The notes below the pieces were generated by a model, which made no database searches, was not told where the DNA came from, and was given only the letters and a program-made list of their open reading frames with translations. Below are positions 12,301 through 22,324 of a stretch of DNA of 31,901 bases, one piece after another (position 1 is the first letter of the stretch; each line of letters begins with the position of its first letter). The translations under genes and the position numbers were made by a program. The stretch comes from Mesostigma viride (lineage: Eukaryota > Streptophyta > Mesostigmatophyceae > Mesostigmatales > Mesostigmataceae), in contig RPFO01001292.1 of the NCBI GenBank assembly GCA_009746045.1, positions 167,501-199,401 of the forward strand, written 5' to 3'.

Positions 12301-12701
12301 CTTCCTCTTAGGACAAGAGAGACATAAGGTGCTTTTAGCAGGTCCAATTATGAACATGCAGCGAGACTCTGATGAATGGGTTGCTTTGCAGCTAATGTTA
12401 CTTTTATCTGAGTCAGGCAGGGGAGGAGAAAGGCAACAGATTTCATATCAGAGGTGCCAGATCAGGCTCTGCCAACCCTCAAATGTTACCATGCATTTGC
12501 CTCACTAACGCATATTTGCAATGAAAAACTTACGTGTGTGTGATGTCCATTTGAATGCCACAATGTGCGCAGCGGTTCAAGAAGGACATCCCTCATGCAC
12601 AGATACGACTTCTTGCTAACTGCGGTCATTCTCCACACGTTGAGAAGGCAGCAGATGTCGCAGATGAAATCTTGGCATTTTGTGCAGGCCGTAATGTCTG
12701 A
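3381..12701 (+). CDS. Alpha/beta hydrolase fold protein, probably chloroplast-targeted, 10 exons
   Basis: Predicted exons: 3381-3424, 3532-3811, 3965-4068, 5117-5270, 6592-6687, 7831-7920, 9134-9226, 10538-10633, 11903-11968 and 12573-12701. They join in frame through GT-AG introns to give 383 residues. The hydrolase core is collinear with plant plastid-type alpha/beta hydrolases. Visible landmarks are the oxyanion-hole strand LLLHGFDSS (about 136-144), the nucleophile elbow GCSLGG with Ser210, the acid strand LIIWGEQDE with Asp332, and the catalytic His360 in CGHSPHVEK. The cap region includes MPGWRDAMLGFMSSGGYNV. The first about 75 residues are rich in Ser, Arg, Pro and Ala and lack acidic residues, as in transit peptides. 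The start at 3381 is the first in-frame ATG after a stop at 3357, and only this frame joins the second exon in phase. The first exon is the least certain part. Substrate is unknown; esterase, lipase or epoxide-hydrolase chemistry is possible. Six of the nine introns are 1.0-1.3 kb. Confidence 0.88.
6221..6341. repeat. (CT)n and (CA)n dinucleotide runs in the fourth hydrolase intron
   Basis: A CT run spans 6221-6299, followed by a CT/C-rich patch and a CA run at 6319-6341. Both lie in the intron 5271-6591, about 250 bases before its 3' splice site. The frames they open on either strand (Leu-Ser or Arg-Glu repeats) are not coding. Confidence 0.95.
8432..8621. repeat. 38-bp tandem repeat, 5 copies, in the sixth hydrolase intron
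   Basis: Units begin at 8432, 8470, 8508, 8546 and 8584. Each contains GCAGCACCCCATTGCATGGG followed by TTTTGGCACGATGGCCTA, and the first differs from the rest by one base. The near identity of the units implies recent expansion. The unit length is not a multiple of three, so a coding role is unlikely. Confidence 0.95.
8890..9110. repeat. Degenerate pyrimidine-rich array before an exon (CCTAGTTTCTTAC-like)
   Basis: About 220 bases made of diverged copies of a roughly 12-14 base motif (variants of TACCTAGTT, TTACCCA and CTAGTTTCTTAC). It ends just before the 3' splice site at 9134. It is strongly T/C-biased on the coding strand, so it may serve as an extended polypyrimidine tract. It also contains several CAG and TAG decoy acceptors. 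Confidence 0.6.
10217..10430. repeat. ~71-bp tandem repeat, 3 copies, in the seventh hydrolase intron
   Basis: Three units start at about 10219, 10290 and 10363. They share GCGGTAGGGGCATA, the segment ATCTTGATACCGCCTTGCTG and a terminal GTGTAGTAGGTC. The third is the most diverged. The array ends about 105 bases before the exon at 10538. It opens apparent minus-strand reading frames that are repeat artefacts. Confidence 0.93.
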
Positions 12702-13380
12702 TTTGTCTGGAACACCAGCCCATGGAATCTGGACAGTGCTCAACACACGTCCGGGTGTGATACAGAGCACACGTTTTTTTTAAAGCTTGGAGACGTTGAT
12801 AATTAACTATGAGACATGTCAACTGTCTAACAGCGTTGGTTGTCGATCTGAGTGCGTTATCGATTTTGTTATCCAAGGTGTATGACATCATTCTACGTCA
12901 ATGAGATACAGTTAACACCTATACAATGATGGATTATAATTACACATGCATGGGGGAATGCGGAGCTACACTTTTACAGTCTGTATAGTGCTTTACATCC
13001 CGGCCGTGTGTGCGCACGGTATTTCCATATGCACAGTTCGAGATCGCTAGGGGATCGACAGGTTCGCACGTCTTGCCTCATGTCTGAAGCTAGGCAAGCC
13101 ACAGCTGCTATCAATACCACTCAATCATGCATGCTAGGATCGTGCATGCATTCATGTGCAGAGCACTTGGGCGCCGGCCGATTATGCCAAACGCGCTACA
13201 ATGGTCCCTGCACCTTCGACGCACCCAACGTCTACAGGCAGACAATATGGCTGGGGGGGCTCGGCCTCGATCAATCTCAGTGATATGGAATATCAAAAGA
13301 TAATTAGGTAAGTACTAGCTTGCGTGTACGTCATGCGCGTAGGCATGCCACGGAGTACCATTAATTAATTAATTAATTAG
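12702..13380. other. Intergenic DNA between convergent genes
   Basis: This is the 3' flank of the hydrolase gene. No second gene, clear polyadenylation signal or structured repeat was recognised. A TTAA tetranucleotide run at about 13362-13380 directly abuts the outer end of the retroelement copy that follows, and may be its 3' tail or a pre-existing target. Confidence 0.5.
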
Positions 13381-13930
13381 ACTCGTGCTCCCGTTGGGGA
13401 GTCACGGAGCATTAACCCCGATGAATGGATGGATGGGTGCACACATTCCTACCGGTCTAATCTATCTACATTGGCTACATACTACATCTATCTAACAACA
13501 TTCTATCTACGTCATCTATCTAGGCAGCCGCACGCTGCCCTAGGGGGAGCTATCTAGCGTGCCTCCCGCGGGATTGCACACGCGGGCGCTTCCCCACTGG
13601 GGGGGGCTCGTTGTCCTCTATGACCTGAGCCCACTTGGCCTTGTCCATCATCTTCTTCCAAATCACGGAGAGGCCTAGGCCCCCCATGTCCTCTACTAGC
13701 TGTTCTTTGAAGGTGCGGGCCTTGCGGCGTCTAACATCACTGGGCCCAGCCCACGTCAGGAGGTGCCGGCCAGGCTGGGCTGGTCGCAGTCCTGCGGGGG
13801 GGCCACGTGAGGTGTCTACCTGGTTGGTGCGAGCTAGGTGCCCTACTAGCTGCAGGCGGCGTTGCTTAATTGTGCTGGTGATATAGGGCATGCCCTGGTA
13901 CAGGTCCTCATTGCGGAGTACCATGCAAAT
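13381..13930 (-). mobile_element. 5'-truncated non-LTR (LINE-like) retrotransposon fragment
   Basis: On the minus strand a reading-frame remnant (13550 to about 13930) is followed by a 3' region with several TAGATAGATG-type repeats, a short CATC run (about 13420-13435), GGGGTTAATGCTC and the hairpin CTCCCCAACGGGAG. It ends near the TTAA run. The 3' segment matches the sequence next to the CCAT array at the window start. A reading frame that is open only at its C-terminal end together with a conserved 3' end is the usual form of a truncated LINE insertion. Target-site duplications were not found by eye, and the 5' junction near 13930 is approximate. Confidence 0.62.
13550..13930 (-). pseudogene. 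C-terminal remnant of a LINE reverse-transcriptase polyprotein
   Basis: About 125 residues remain open up to a TAG at 13550-13552. The stretch around IKQRRLQLVGHLART, the later KARTFKEQLVEDMGGLGL and KAKWAQVIED resemble the region after the reverse-transcriptase domain in non-LTR retrotransposons. There, an Arg-rich motif with GH followed by Arg precedes a short domain containing Trp and Asp. The reverse-transcriptase core (YxDD) is absent. The assignment rests on motif shape alone, without a database match. Confidence 0.5.
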
Positions 13931-14520
13931 CTCATTAGAAAAATAATTACAAGACAGAAAGCGGCTCATGGTACGGGTACAGGGTCTTCAGGACTGCGGC
14001 GGCAGGCCTGCGTTAGCGCCAGCCGGGCGCGGCAACCACCCGGATCGACGTCGCGCAGGTAGAGCGCGGGGCTGGTCGGGCGCGGGGTCGCTCGGGATCG
14101 AGATCGAAGCTAGCTAGCAGAGCCAAGATATCCACTGTCAGATCACATGAACAGTCCGTAGCTAGGGTGCAGCACATGAGATCTACACAGCGATCTGCAT
14201 CCAGGTACATCATGAAAGGTTGCGCATGCGCGTCCACGAAGGCGGACCTGATTGCGCCGTGGCCATTAATTAATATATACACGTGACCGCGTCGTGGCCA
14301 TGGCATATGTCATGCATGCATCCTCTGACCTCAAAAGATGCAGGATAAGCTGGCCTGGCAGATCGATCGATCAGTCAGTGGAGGCCAACAAGCCTCGGGG
14401 TACGGAAGGCGCGCATGGATAAATCAAATGCCATACACGGGCGCCATGGTGTCAGTCAGGCCGGGCCGGGCTGCGCGCGCACCCTAGACGAGTACCCATC
14501 AGAATCGTACCGGCATGCAT
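13931..14520. other. Intergenic DNA, unassigned
   Basis: GC-rich DNA with several CATG/GCATGC motifs and a minus-strand open stretch (14013-14306) without recognisable domains. It lies between two oppositely oriented copies of the retroelement 3' end, so it could be part of a rearranged or nested element. No coding content could be supported. Confidence 0.45.
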
Positions 14521-14521
14521 G

Positions 14522-14565
14522 CATCCGAGGGTTTAATGCTCTGTGGGGCCCCAACGGGACCGCGT
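14522..14565 (+). mobile_element. Diverged third copy of the retroelement 3'-end segment
   Basis: The sequence GAGGGTTTAATGCTC followed by TGTGGGG and CCCCAACGGGACC matches the order of the conserved 3' segment at 377-425 and, in reverse complement, at 13385-13425. It is preceded by GCATGCATGCATCC, a degraded CATC-like run. Orientation is plus, inverted relative to the 13.4-kb copy. Confidence 0.5.
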
Positions 14566-14759
14566 GTAGCTAGATTCATCAAGTAAAGCGATCGACGCCA
14601 TGCAGTATTGTATAGGGCTGTCTAGTGTGTACACTGATATGCGTAGAACGATGTACCTGGGAGATTTCGGCACGATATTGCAACAGAAAACCTGAAGGGA
14701 AAAAAAGCATGCAGTTATATTTTGCATGTGGTTAATGAACTATGTAGCAAGAAGTCCTG

Positions 14760-17700
14760 CTATAAGCCACCCATTGGCATGCTCAATGAGCCTGATCTAA
14801 ACTCTCTGATCTCTTGTAGCTTCAATCCCAATGGAGCAAAAGCGTCTTGCAGCCTGCTTTCCAGATTGCTTTTTGTGATACCCTGCCTACTCTCTGCTGC
14901 CTCTAATGCTTTCAGCCGGGAGAGCTCAACCTCGAGCACCGCTGCTTGGTCAGACAGAATGCGGACACGCATGTTTTCTGCCGGTGACAGTGACAATAGC
15001 CTCCGCACCTGCCACGACATGTCATGGATTGACCAAGCATACAAGAGGGCAGGAGCACAAAATGGGTTTGGTGATGCCATTTGTGTGGGAACGGGAGCAT
15101 ATAGAGAAATATATGGTCTGGCAGCAGTACATATATCGGATACACATGCGTATGTGAAAGATAAGGCTTGACATTAGCGCATTGTCCCAACAATCCAATA
15201 ACTAAAGGGCACCTACCAGTCATTCCATGTCTCAAGTGGACATGAATATGCACAGTCCAGTAAGGATAACAGCACATGACCAAGCACCAGGGAGTTGCAT
15301 GCTTAACTAGGAATTTCCACATAAAATAAAGCTAACCACGCAAGAAGCACAAACCACAGAACTGGCCAGGCACACATACAACATACCAGAGAGCCTGTGG
15401 CACATGCAGTGAAAGAAAAACTCACACAAATGTCTAAAAGAGGCTGACGAGTCACACCAGCGTACGAAGATACTCCCACAAATACCTGGTAACAGGCTCA
15501 CCTCGGTCTCTGCTGCCTCTACCGCGGACAGCGTGGCCGGGGTTGCTTCCACGCCATAGGCCAGTCGGCTGCGCAGACAGGGTGCGGCCGCCAGGTCCCA
15601 GTTTGGCAGGCCAGCTCTCCGCGCGAGCATCTGGTGCATGTGCATGTGGGAGAAAAAAAAAGCATGAATGTCAGGGCGTACAGCACACCAGCAAGCGAAT
15701 TTCGGTAACAAACATCATCAAGCAGCCATGCTGAAAGACAAGGAGGACCGTCCTGGGTGACATGGGCACCGATATCCATGGGCACTTGCGATGTTAATCC
15801 ACAGCTTTTGCCTTTACCCACCCATCCACAGAACCCCACACCACCCATGAATGCTCCCCTCCGCTTGCCAGGCTGCCGCATTCCTCTTCTTCATCAATGT
15901 TTATTATCAGAGAAATGTACGGTTAAGGAGGTAGCGCTCAGCAGCAATGCTAGTGGAAGGACACCGGGATGGCACCGGAAATACACAACCACAGCATGGC
16001 CAAACGATTACAAGATATCGTGGCCTCCCTCGCTCCCTCCCACCCTCCCGCCCTCCCCACCCCACCCCACCCCACCCCACCCCACCCCACCCCACCCCAC
16101 CCCACCCCACCCCACCCCACCCCACCCCACCCCACCCCACCCCACCCACCCCACCCCACCCCACCCCCCACCCACCCCACCCCACCCCACCCCACCCCAC
16201 CCCACCCCACCCCACCCCACCCACCCACCCCACCCCACCCACCCCACCCCACCCCACCCCACCCCACCCCACCCACCCCACCCCACCCCACCCCACCCCA
16301 CCCCACCCACCCCACCCCACCCCACCCCACCCCACCCCACCCCACCCCACCCCACCCACCCCACCCCCCACCCACCCCACCCCACCCCACCCCACCCCAC
16401 CCCACCCCACCCCACCCCACCCCACCCCACCCACCCCACCCCACCCCACCCCACCCACCCCACCCCACCCCACCCCACCCCACCCCACCCCACCCCACCC
16501 CACCCCACCCACCCCACCCCACCCCACCCCACCCCACCCCACCCCACCCCACAAGATACCTCATCAGCCCATCGCGCGCACATCCTCTCTCTCTTGCAGG
16601 CCTATGCACCCCATGCGGCCTAAGCTTGGCGAGGAAAAAAGAGCAGATGGCCTAGTCCTAGGCCTGACTAGGAGCGCACACAACCCTCTCATGGCTCATG
16701 GCTCCAAACCAAAGGCTTGGCATCCGATGGCAAACACGGATGCCCCTACGGCTTCGCAGGGCGACTCCAGCCAGCAAACATATGGCTTCGCAGGGCACCT
16801 TCCTGGTCTAACGTTCTAGATGCTTCCACAGCACAACCAAAGTACATGGTGATAAGGCATTTGCTCGATACATGACGTTGGATGTCGTGATAACAGTCAA
16901 CAATCATGGGGAGCACCCACCCGCACGGCCGCCTTGGGAACGCGAGCCAACGGGCTGGCCACCGCATGCTCCGCCGCCGAGAGCAGGCCTAGCCGCGTCG
17001 GGTCCCGCAGGTCGTCCGCGTTGGTTCCGTTGAACAGAACAAACGAGGGCACTGCCTCCACCTTGGGTGAGGGACCGGATGCCAGAGGCGCAGCGCCACC
17101 AGTAGATGAGTCCCCACACCACTGGCCACGAGTACTGGCATCCGGGGAGTTGCTGGCAGGAGCGGTAGGCTTACCATCATCCATTTGGGATGGAGAATTC
17201 CCTGGGCCGCTGCTCGCTCGTGCAGCAGCTGCCGCAGTGACAACAGAGCTTGTTAGGGGGGAGGGGGCATTGCAGGCGGCGGCGGCCCCCGCCAGGAGGG
17301 ATTGCGTGACCGCAGCCATGGTCGAGTAGAGTGTGTTCTTGCACACGTAACAGCTCGTGCCCTCGTTGGCCACGTACTCCGGCAAGTCGCCCTCGTGAGT
17401 GTCCACCTGCGAGGGGGGGGGGGGCAACAAGAGGCGTGACGAGCGCGCCACAACAGGTGGTGCAAGCTAACCAAGCGCTGTGTTAAGGGCAATGGTTGCA
17501 AGGAGGGTGGTGCAAGCAGGATGGCTGCAAGTAGAGTGGGCATGGGTCATGGCCCATGCTTTGGGAGCAGGGAGACCTGTGGCTCGAACAACAAGTCGTC
17601 TATCAAGGTGTTTGTAAGCGCCCATGTGGTTGTGCTAATGAGGTCCAGAATGCCAGGGTCATGTGCAAGTCCCTGTTGCAGGGGGGGCTGCCCTTGGCTC

Positions 17701-20027
17701 ATGTGGGTGTGGGCTTATCTTCCATGGGAGGTAGGGGGAGCAGCGCAGCATGGGAACAGCACAACCGCCTGAAAGCTACACCACCGCCTGAAAGCTACAC
17801 CAGGAAGCCACGCAAAGGAAATGCTCCTTCAGCTCTGGTATATAGCACAGACTATGTCATTACGCATACGTGCTTTGCTGTTTGCTGGCATCCCCAGCGC
17901 ATCCGCCTCGTCCGCACTCCCTGTGCATGTGGCGTTCCACATCTTGGGAGTTGGCAGCCTCAACGGATAGCAACTTCAGCGACGTCAATGTGTCTTGTAA
18001 GAACAAGCTTGGCCTGAAACACCATGCGCTACCATGTTGCCGCACCGCCTCCCTATCCCCAGTGCCCCCCAACCCACCGAATCCCCCCCCCCCCCCCCCC
18101 TTCAAACCCCAAACCATTCCACGTGCCTCCCTCGTTCGCCTCCCCCAACTTCTTGTCCCCTCCCCTCTCCATCCCCTTTCCCCCCCCCTTTCCTCTTCCC
18201 CCCCCCCCCACACCTCCATCAGCGGAATGTCCATGTGTGCGGCCACCGCACGTGCCAAGTCAAGCTGAGAGGAGGGCAGTGCGGCGCTTCTGCCGATGCA
18301 TGCGCAACTGCTGCCGCGGGGGAACGCCTGCCGCACCTGGGGGAAGGGGAGATGAGGGGGGGAAAGGAAGCGCGGGGGCGGGGGAGGGGAGGAAGGGAGA
18401 GGCACAGGTGAGCATATTATATTGTAATTGATACTCAGCACATGGTACTATCGTCAACTGTATCGCCACTCAGTTAGTACTAGCATGATTCCGGTATCAA
18501 GATAACGTAGATACACCCACATGTCCCATGATACTGCCATAATATACATACTACTATAAGATAATACTAGTACTAAAAAAAAAATTAAATTATTACATGC
18601 CTCCGTGGGGGGGTCATGTACTACTATAATACTAGTATTGTACTACAATAATACTACCACAATATAGTACTACTATAATATAATACTAGTATAGTACTAC
18701 TATAATACTACCATTGAATAATACTGCTACAGTACTACTACAGTGTAATACTACTATAATACTGTTATGCCCAAGAGTTTCCGCCCTTTTCATTTTCTGC
18801 TGCTTGCTTTCCATAGTGCAAATCGCCAATACCCTTGTCCGCCTTGAACTGGCCCTTGAGAAAATGACAACGACGAGAGAGACAAGGGATCTCAATCCAA
18901 TCATAACAGATAGCTGTAACGGATAATATGTCATAGACAACTGCCCTCTGGGCAAATCCACTGCCAGAGACGAGTGCAAGTGCATGCCAAACTGCAGGCA
19001 TCCAATTTACTTGATTAAGCTACCTGATTGCGGGGAAACCTTGCAACAGAGCTGAAAATAGCTGTCATGAAAATAGCATTACACGTGCGACACCCCAATA
19101 ACAAATGATATTCATAACAGTCATTCCCCGACAATCTATCTAATGATAATTATAGCCCCATGCTAGTAGCAAGTTTTTCACCTCCCAAAAGAACGGACAC
19201 CGTCATCATAGGCACGGCTGCAAGGAAGACATGATGTGACGAGCTCTCTGATCAGATGACAGTGAACTTGCCAGATAGGCCACCAAGGACGAGTCCACTC
19301 CTCCTGAGAACGCCACCACGTTTCGGATGACGCCTGAATGGTCCCCTGGCGATGGAGGGATGCCCAGCCGCCGTGTTTCCTGCAAGGAGGATATGCGCAA
19401 GCAGAACATCAGATGATGTGAGTCAGATTGCTGTGGCAAGCGCCAGCATTACATGAACGAAAGTTCGTGAGAAACATCCCCTGGCTATCTATTGGAAGTG
19501 TGAATTGTAGGGATCCTTCCTCGAATTGAGTAAACACGAGTTGATGAACATGCAGCATGCATGGCCCTTCTAGCTCAAACAGGACGGACAAGCGTAGAGG
19601 AGATATATGGTGGATCTGGGAAGAATGACCCTGGCTTGTTGTCAAACACATTCCTAGAAACGAAAAACATGAACTATACCTTGACCAGCAAAGCGAGGAG
19701 CTCATCCACCTCCTGCTCTGACGCCGGAATTTTTCTAACGCCGCAGGTATCCCCCGTTTGCACCCCATTGCAAAAAGACGGGGAGCCTGTGCCACTCTTC
19801 AGCACAGCAGTGCAGGTCTTTCCGGCATGAGAATTATCCTCCGTGAAACGAAGCGGCTGGTTTCTTAACTGCTTTGTACGAACGGCCAGGTTGCCATTCT
19901 GCCATGAGAGCCCGTCTTGCTTCCGCAAACGGGGGCTGTGCCACTTCGTGCGCCGGCCATGCAATTCTAGCCGCACGGCGGGGCTAAATTGAGCGCAAAC
20001 TGCGGGCATCGCAGTAGCGACGAGCAT
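14760..20027 (-). CDS. larE: LarE-family PP-loop ATP pyrophosphatase / sulfur transferase, 6 exons
   Basis: Predicted exons on the minus strand: 20027-19680, 19379-19272, 18336-18214, 17406-16921, 15630-15502 and 15008-14760 (TAG). All join in phase 0 to give 480 residues. Landmarks are the PP-loop SGGVDSS at 141-147, the segment GRSAALPSSQLDLARAVA, the CYVCK motif with Cys212 and Cys215, the GTNADD motif at 320-325, and PNWDLAAAPCLRSRLAYG with Cys373. In bacterial LarE the enzyme adenylates and sulfurates the nickel-pincer nucleotide precursor of lactate racemase. Some homologues use three cysteines to hold an iron-sulfur cluster, and all three appear present here. The N-terminal about 110 residues are Arg-rich and look like an organelle targeting extension. 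The start is the first in-frame ATG after a TAA. A low-complexity insertion (about 240-305) separates CYVCK from GTNADD. The role in algae is not established, and the second intron appears to be GC-AG. Confidence 0.87.
16056..16552. repeat. (CCCCA)n array, about 500 bp, in a LarE-gene intron
   Basis: An almost uninterrupted CCCCA array with scattered CCCA and CCCCCCA variants lies in the 1290-bp intron 15631-16920. The gene is transcribed from the minus strand, so the pre-mRNA would carry about a hundred UGGGG units. All three frames on both strands are open, which creates long Pro-His-Thr or Gly-Trp-Val frames. These are artefacts. Confidence 0.97.
18337..19271 (-). other. Probable GC-AG intron of the LarE-family gene
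   Basis: Family collinearity needs SLVAYL to join VRQAFPRGSSC directly. The only in-phase boundary after SLVAYL is CTG followed by GCAAGT, which fits the recognised GC-donor consensus. The acceptor is a clean CCCAG at 18337-18339. Reading past the donor adds about 20 residues unlike the family and then hits a stop. The intron also contains an AT-rich TACTACTATAATA-like degenerate repeat (about 18535-18770). Confidence 0.65.
18535..18770. repeat. AT-rich degenerate TACTACTATAATA repeat
   Basis: About 235 bases of diverged short units built on TACTACTATAA and ACTAGTA, with an A run near 18575. The stretch is sharply more AT-rich than the flanking exons and lies inside the second LarE-gene intron. 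Confidence 0.8.
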
Positions 20028-22324
20028 GCCAGATATCGGACGATTGCAGGAAAGCTGTATATTGTTTTACGGGCGCCAGCGGTAAATAATCTGGTAGCAC
20101 CAGGCGCCGCTCGTATATGTTTCTGACAGCCCTCCCCGCACAACAATTACATTCGAGGAGGCAGTGGCCTTTCTTTTAACCCGGGTTAATGAATGGAAAG
20201 ATATCCGACCGCAAAGTTAGCAGAGATTGTGAAAGGGAATTTGGTCGGAGGGAAATCACGGCCTAAAGTATAACAGAAACATGAGTTACATCCTTCGGCA
20301 ATGGCGGAAACTAAACGATGTGTACGAGTGTTTTCTAACTAGTTCTTACAGTAATGAGCCAAGGCTGAGTTGCTGAATATGCTGACTGCTGAGTGCGTGC
20401 GAAAATAATAATTGCTGTTCCGTGCCTACTGTAGCTGGCTCCGTGCCACAAACTGGTGACTTGGCACGACTGGATGCAAGCAGAAATTTCGAAAACATTT
20501 ATGTTGTCAGTTGTCACCATAGACCCCTCACGAGTCATGACCCACCCAAAATATCGATCTTTTTTTTTTTTAGCCGAACAGGAGGTCCATATCCTAGCAG
20601 GTTTAGGGTAGCGGCTGCGTACTTGGCTCATGCATGCGGCCATCCTGTCATGATGGGCCGGGGAGTCATGGCCGCATGATAGTGACTCAGTTTCGAATTG
20701 ATCATAAGAAGAAGCCTACACTAACATGTTCTAATGCTCAAATCATGAGATGAATGTTTTCAAGAGGCCCTTTTGAAAATGGCGGGGCGGCCCGCCCGGG
20801 GCGGCTGACTCCGTCACTCAGCCAGTCAGCAAGTTACTCATGCGGCCGCATGTTAGTCGACTCGGCAACTTGGCATGAAGTCAACTCTTGAAACTCAACC
20901 CACTCAACTTTGCAAGTTGGGTGTGTTCAAAGCTTCAGTTAGTACCCAGAGCCGGTCATCTGACTACTTCGGCTATGAACTCTGTTGCTAGCTTACCGGG
21001 ATAGTCGCGACCTCGTGATGAGTACCGACAAGGGAACTGACATTTCCCTTCAATCAAGAGAGGCTGCTGACTGACTATGATCATCATCATTGCCGGCTGA
21101 TCAATTAGGTGGCCGCTGTTCATGATACAAACATGGATACTGTTAGAGGATTGGTCCATTTGGATGGACATGAGGCATTCCCACTGTTCAGTTGTGGGTG
21201 GCGACGTTTGGTATATGGGACCTCGGAGGGCGGGCGTTAGCTATCACGCCAGCTACCCACGCTTCCAACTACATAATGTAAGAGTAAAGGCACCATACCC
21301 AAGTTGTTCATTTCTCATCTAGGCTCTAGCTTGTGGCCTTTGTTTTCTCATTGCCCTCGTCATATAAGGAGAATATAGCTCACTGACCCACGTCCGGACG
21401 GTGGACACGAGAGCAATTTGATCTAGCAACCATTGATCGAAGGATGTCTTCACGCTAAGCCTGGATATTCTAGACAGCTGAGCCTGTAGCTGTCCAACCA
21501 AAGAATGCGAACTCGAGGTAAAAATGTTTCATCAATTAGTCAGAAGGAAAAATGTTTTCCTCGTCAAAAAAATCAGAGACATAATTAACCAACACAAATC
21601 AGATTGTTTGATTCCGCTTCAATTCCTTTCATGCTCACATCTACCGAGTTGTACAGGAAAAAAATATATATATGTGGCGATCTTCAAGGCATGCAGGTGC
21701 ATATATACATTTTGGCTGCCAATTTAGCAGCCTCGTGTGCAATGTGCACACATCAAAACAATAACACACAGACATCAACAACTATCATCTGGTCTGGAAA
21801 CATCACTTGGCATCCTATTGACAAGTGTCAAAGCGATCTTGTAATGTGCAAGCAAAGGTACTTGGTGAGGCAACGTTGCACACAGTGGCAAAGCCTCAAG
21901 GCCTGCTATCGCAGCAGACATGCTTGGTGATATGCGCCCGCATGATCTGCTGGCACAACAATCAACACTTCAGTCCGCAGATAATGGCCAGGATAGATCT
22001 GGACAAGCGACTCCAACAACCAGAGTGTCAGAGTGCTACATCAGGACAAATCTAGTATACACGCTCTGAACCCCCTGGATCCCGGGGCAGCCAGCATCCT
22101 GCCATCCTGCCCGGCGCGGACATCCCTCCTGCGAAGCTTGTGCCCAGATGAACATACGACTTATCTTGTCGCACGTGTCATTTAAACATGTCTTGGGGAT
22201 GCCCACTGTCATGCCAGCCACCTCGTCCTTGACACACGCATATAGTGTTCCAAGGACAGCCAAGCCAGCTCATGCCCATCATGGTCGCCACCCCATCCAT
22301 GGCTTACTTTCCTGAGCAAGCGGA
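20028..22324. other. Intergenic DNA upstream of the LarE gene and downstream of the surface-protein gene
   Basis: No gene recognised on either strand. The region should hold the LarE-gene promoter (left part) and the 3' untranslated region of the giant surface-protein gene (right part). It contains an 11-bp inverted repeat (20633-20643 with 20668-20678), a 14-bp palindrome at 20839-20852 sharing the CATGCGGCC core, and a patch rich in GACTC/TGACTCA motifs (about 20530-20960). Confidence 0.55.

Noticed and set aside
15757-16819. Long Pro-His-Thr frames (+) and Gly-Trp-Val frames (-)
   Set aside because: They come from the CCCCA array inside a well-supported LarE-gene intron; every frame is open there.
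17860-18016. A possible extra exon on minus (TLTSLKLLSVEAANSQDV) within the LarE gene
   Set aside because: The flanking exons join directly in phase and reproduce the family sequence (PLMEVDTHEGD), and this segment has no counterpart.
22036-22263. Minus-strand frame with LYACVKDEVAGMTVGIPK as an extra terminal exon of the surface-protein gene
   Set aside because: It lies past the stop codon at 22325, no clear donor-acceptor pair links it, and it was not recognised; more likely 3' untranslated sequence.
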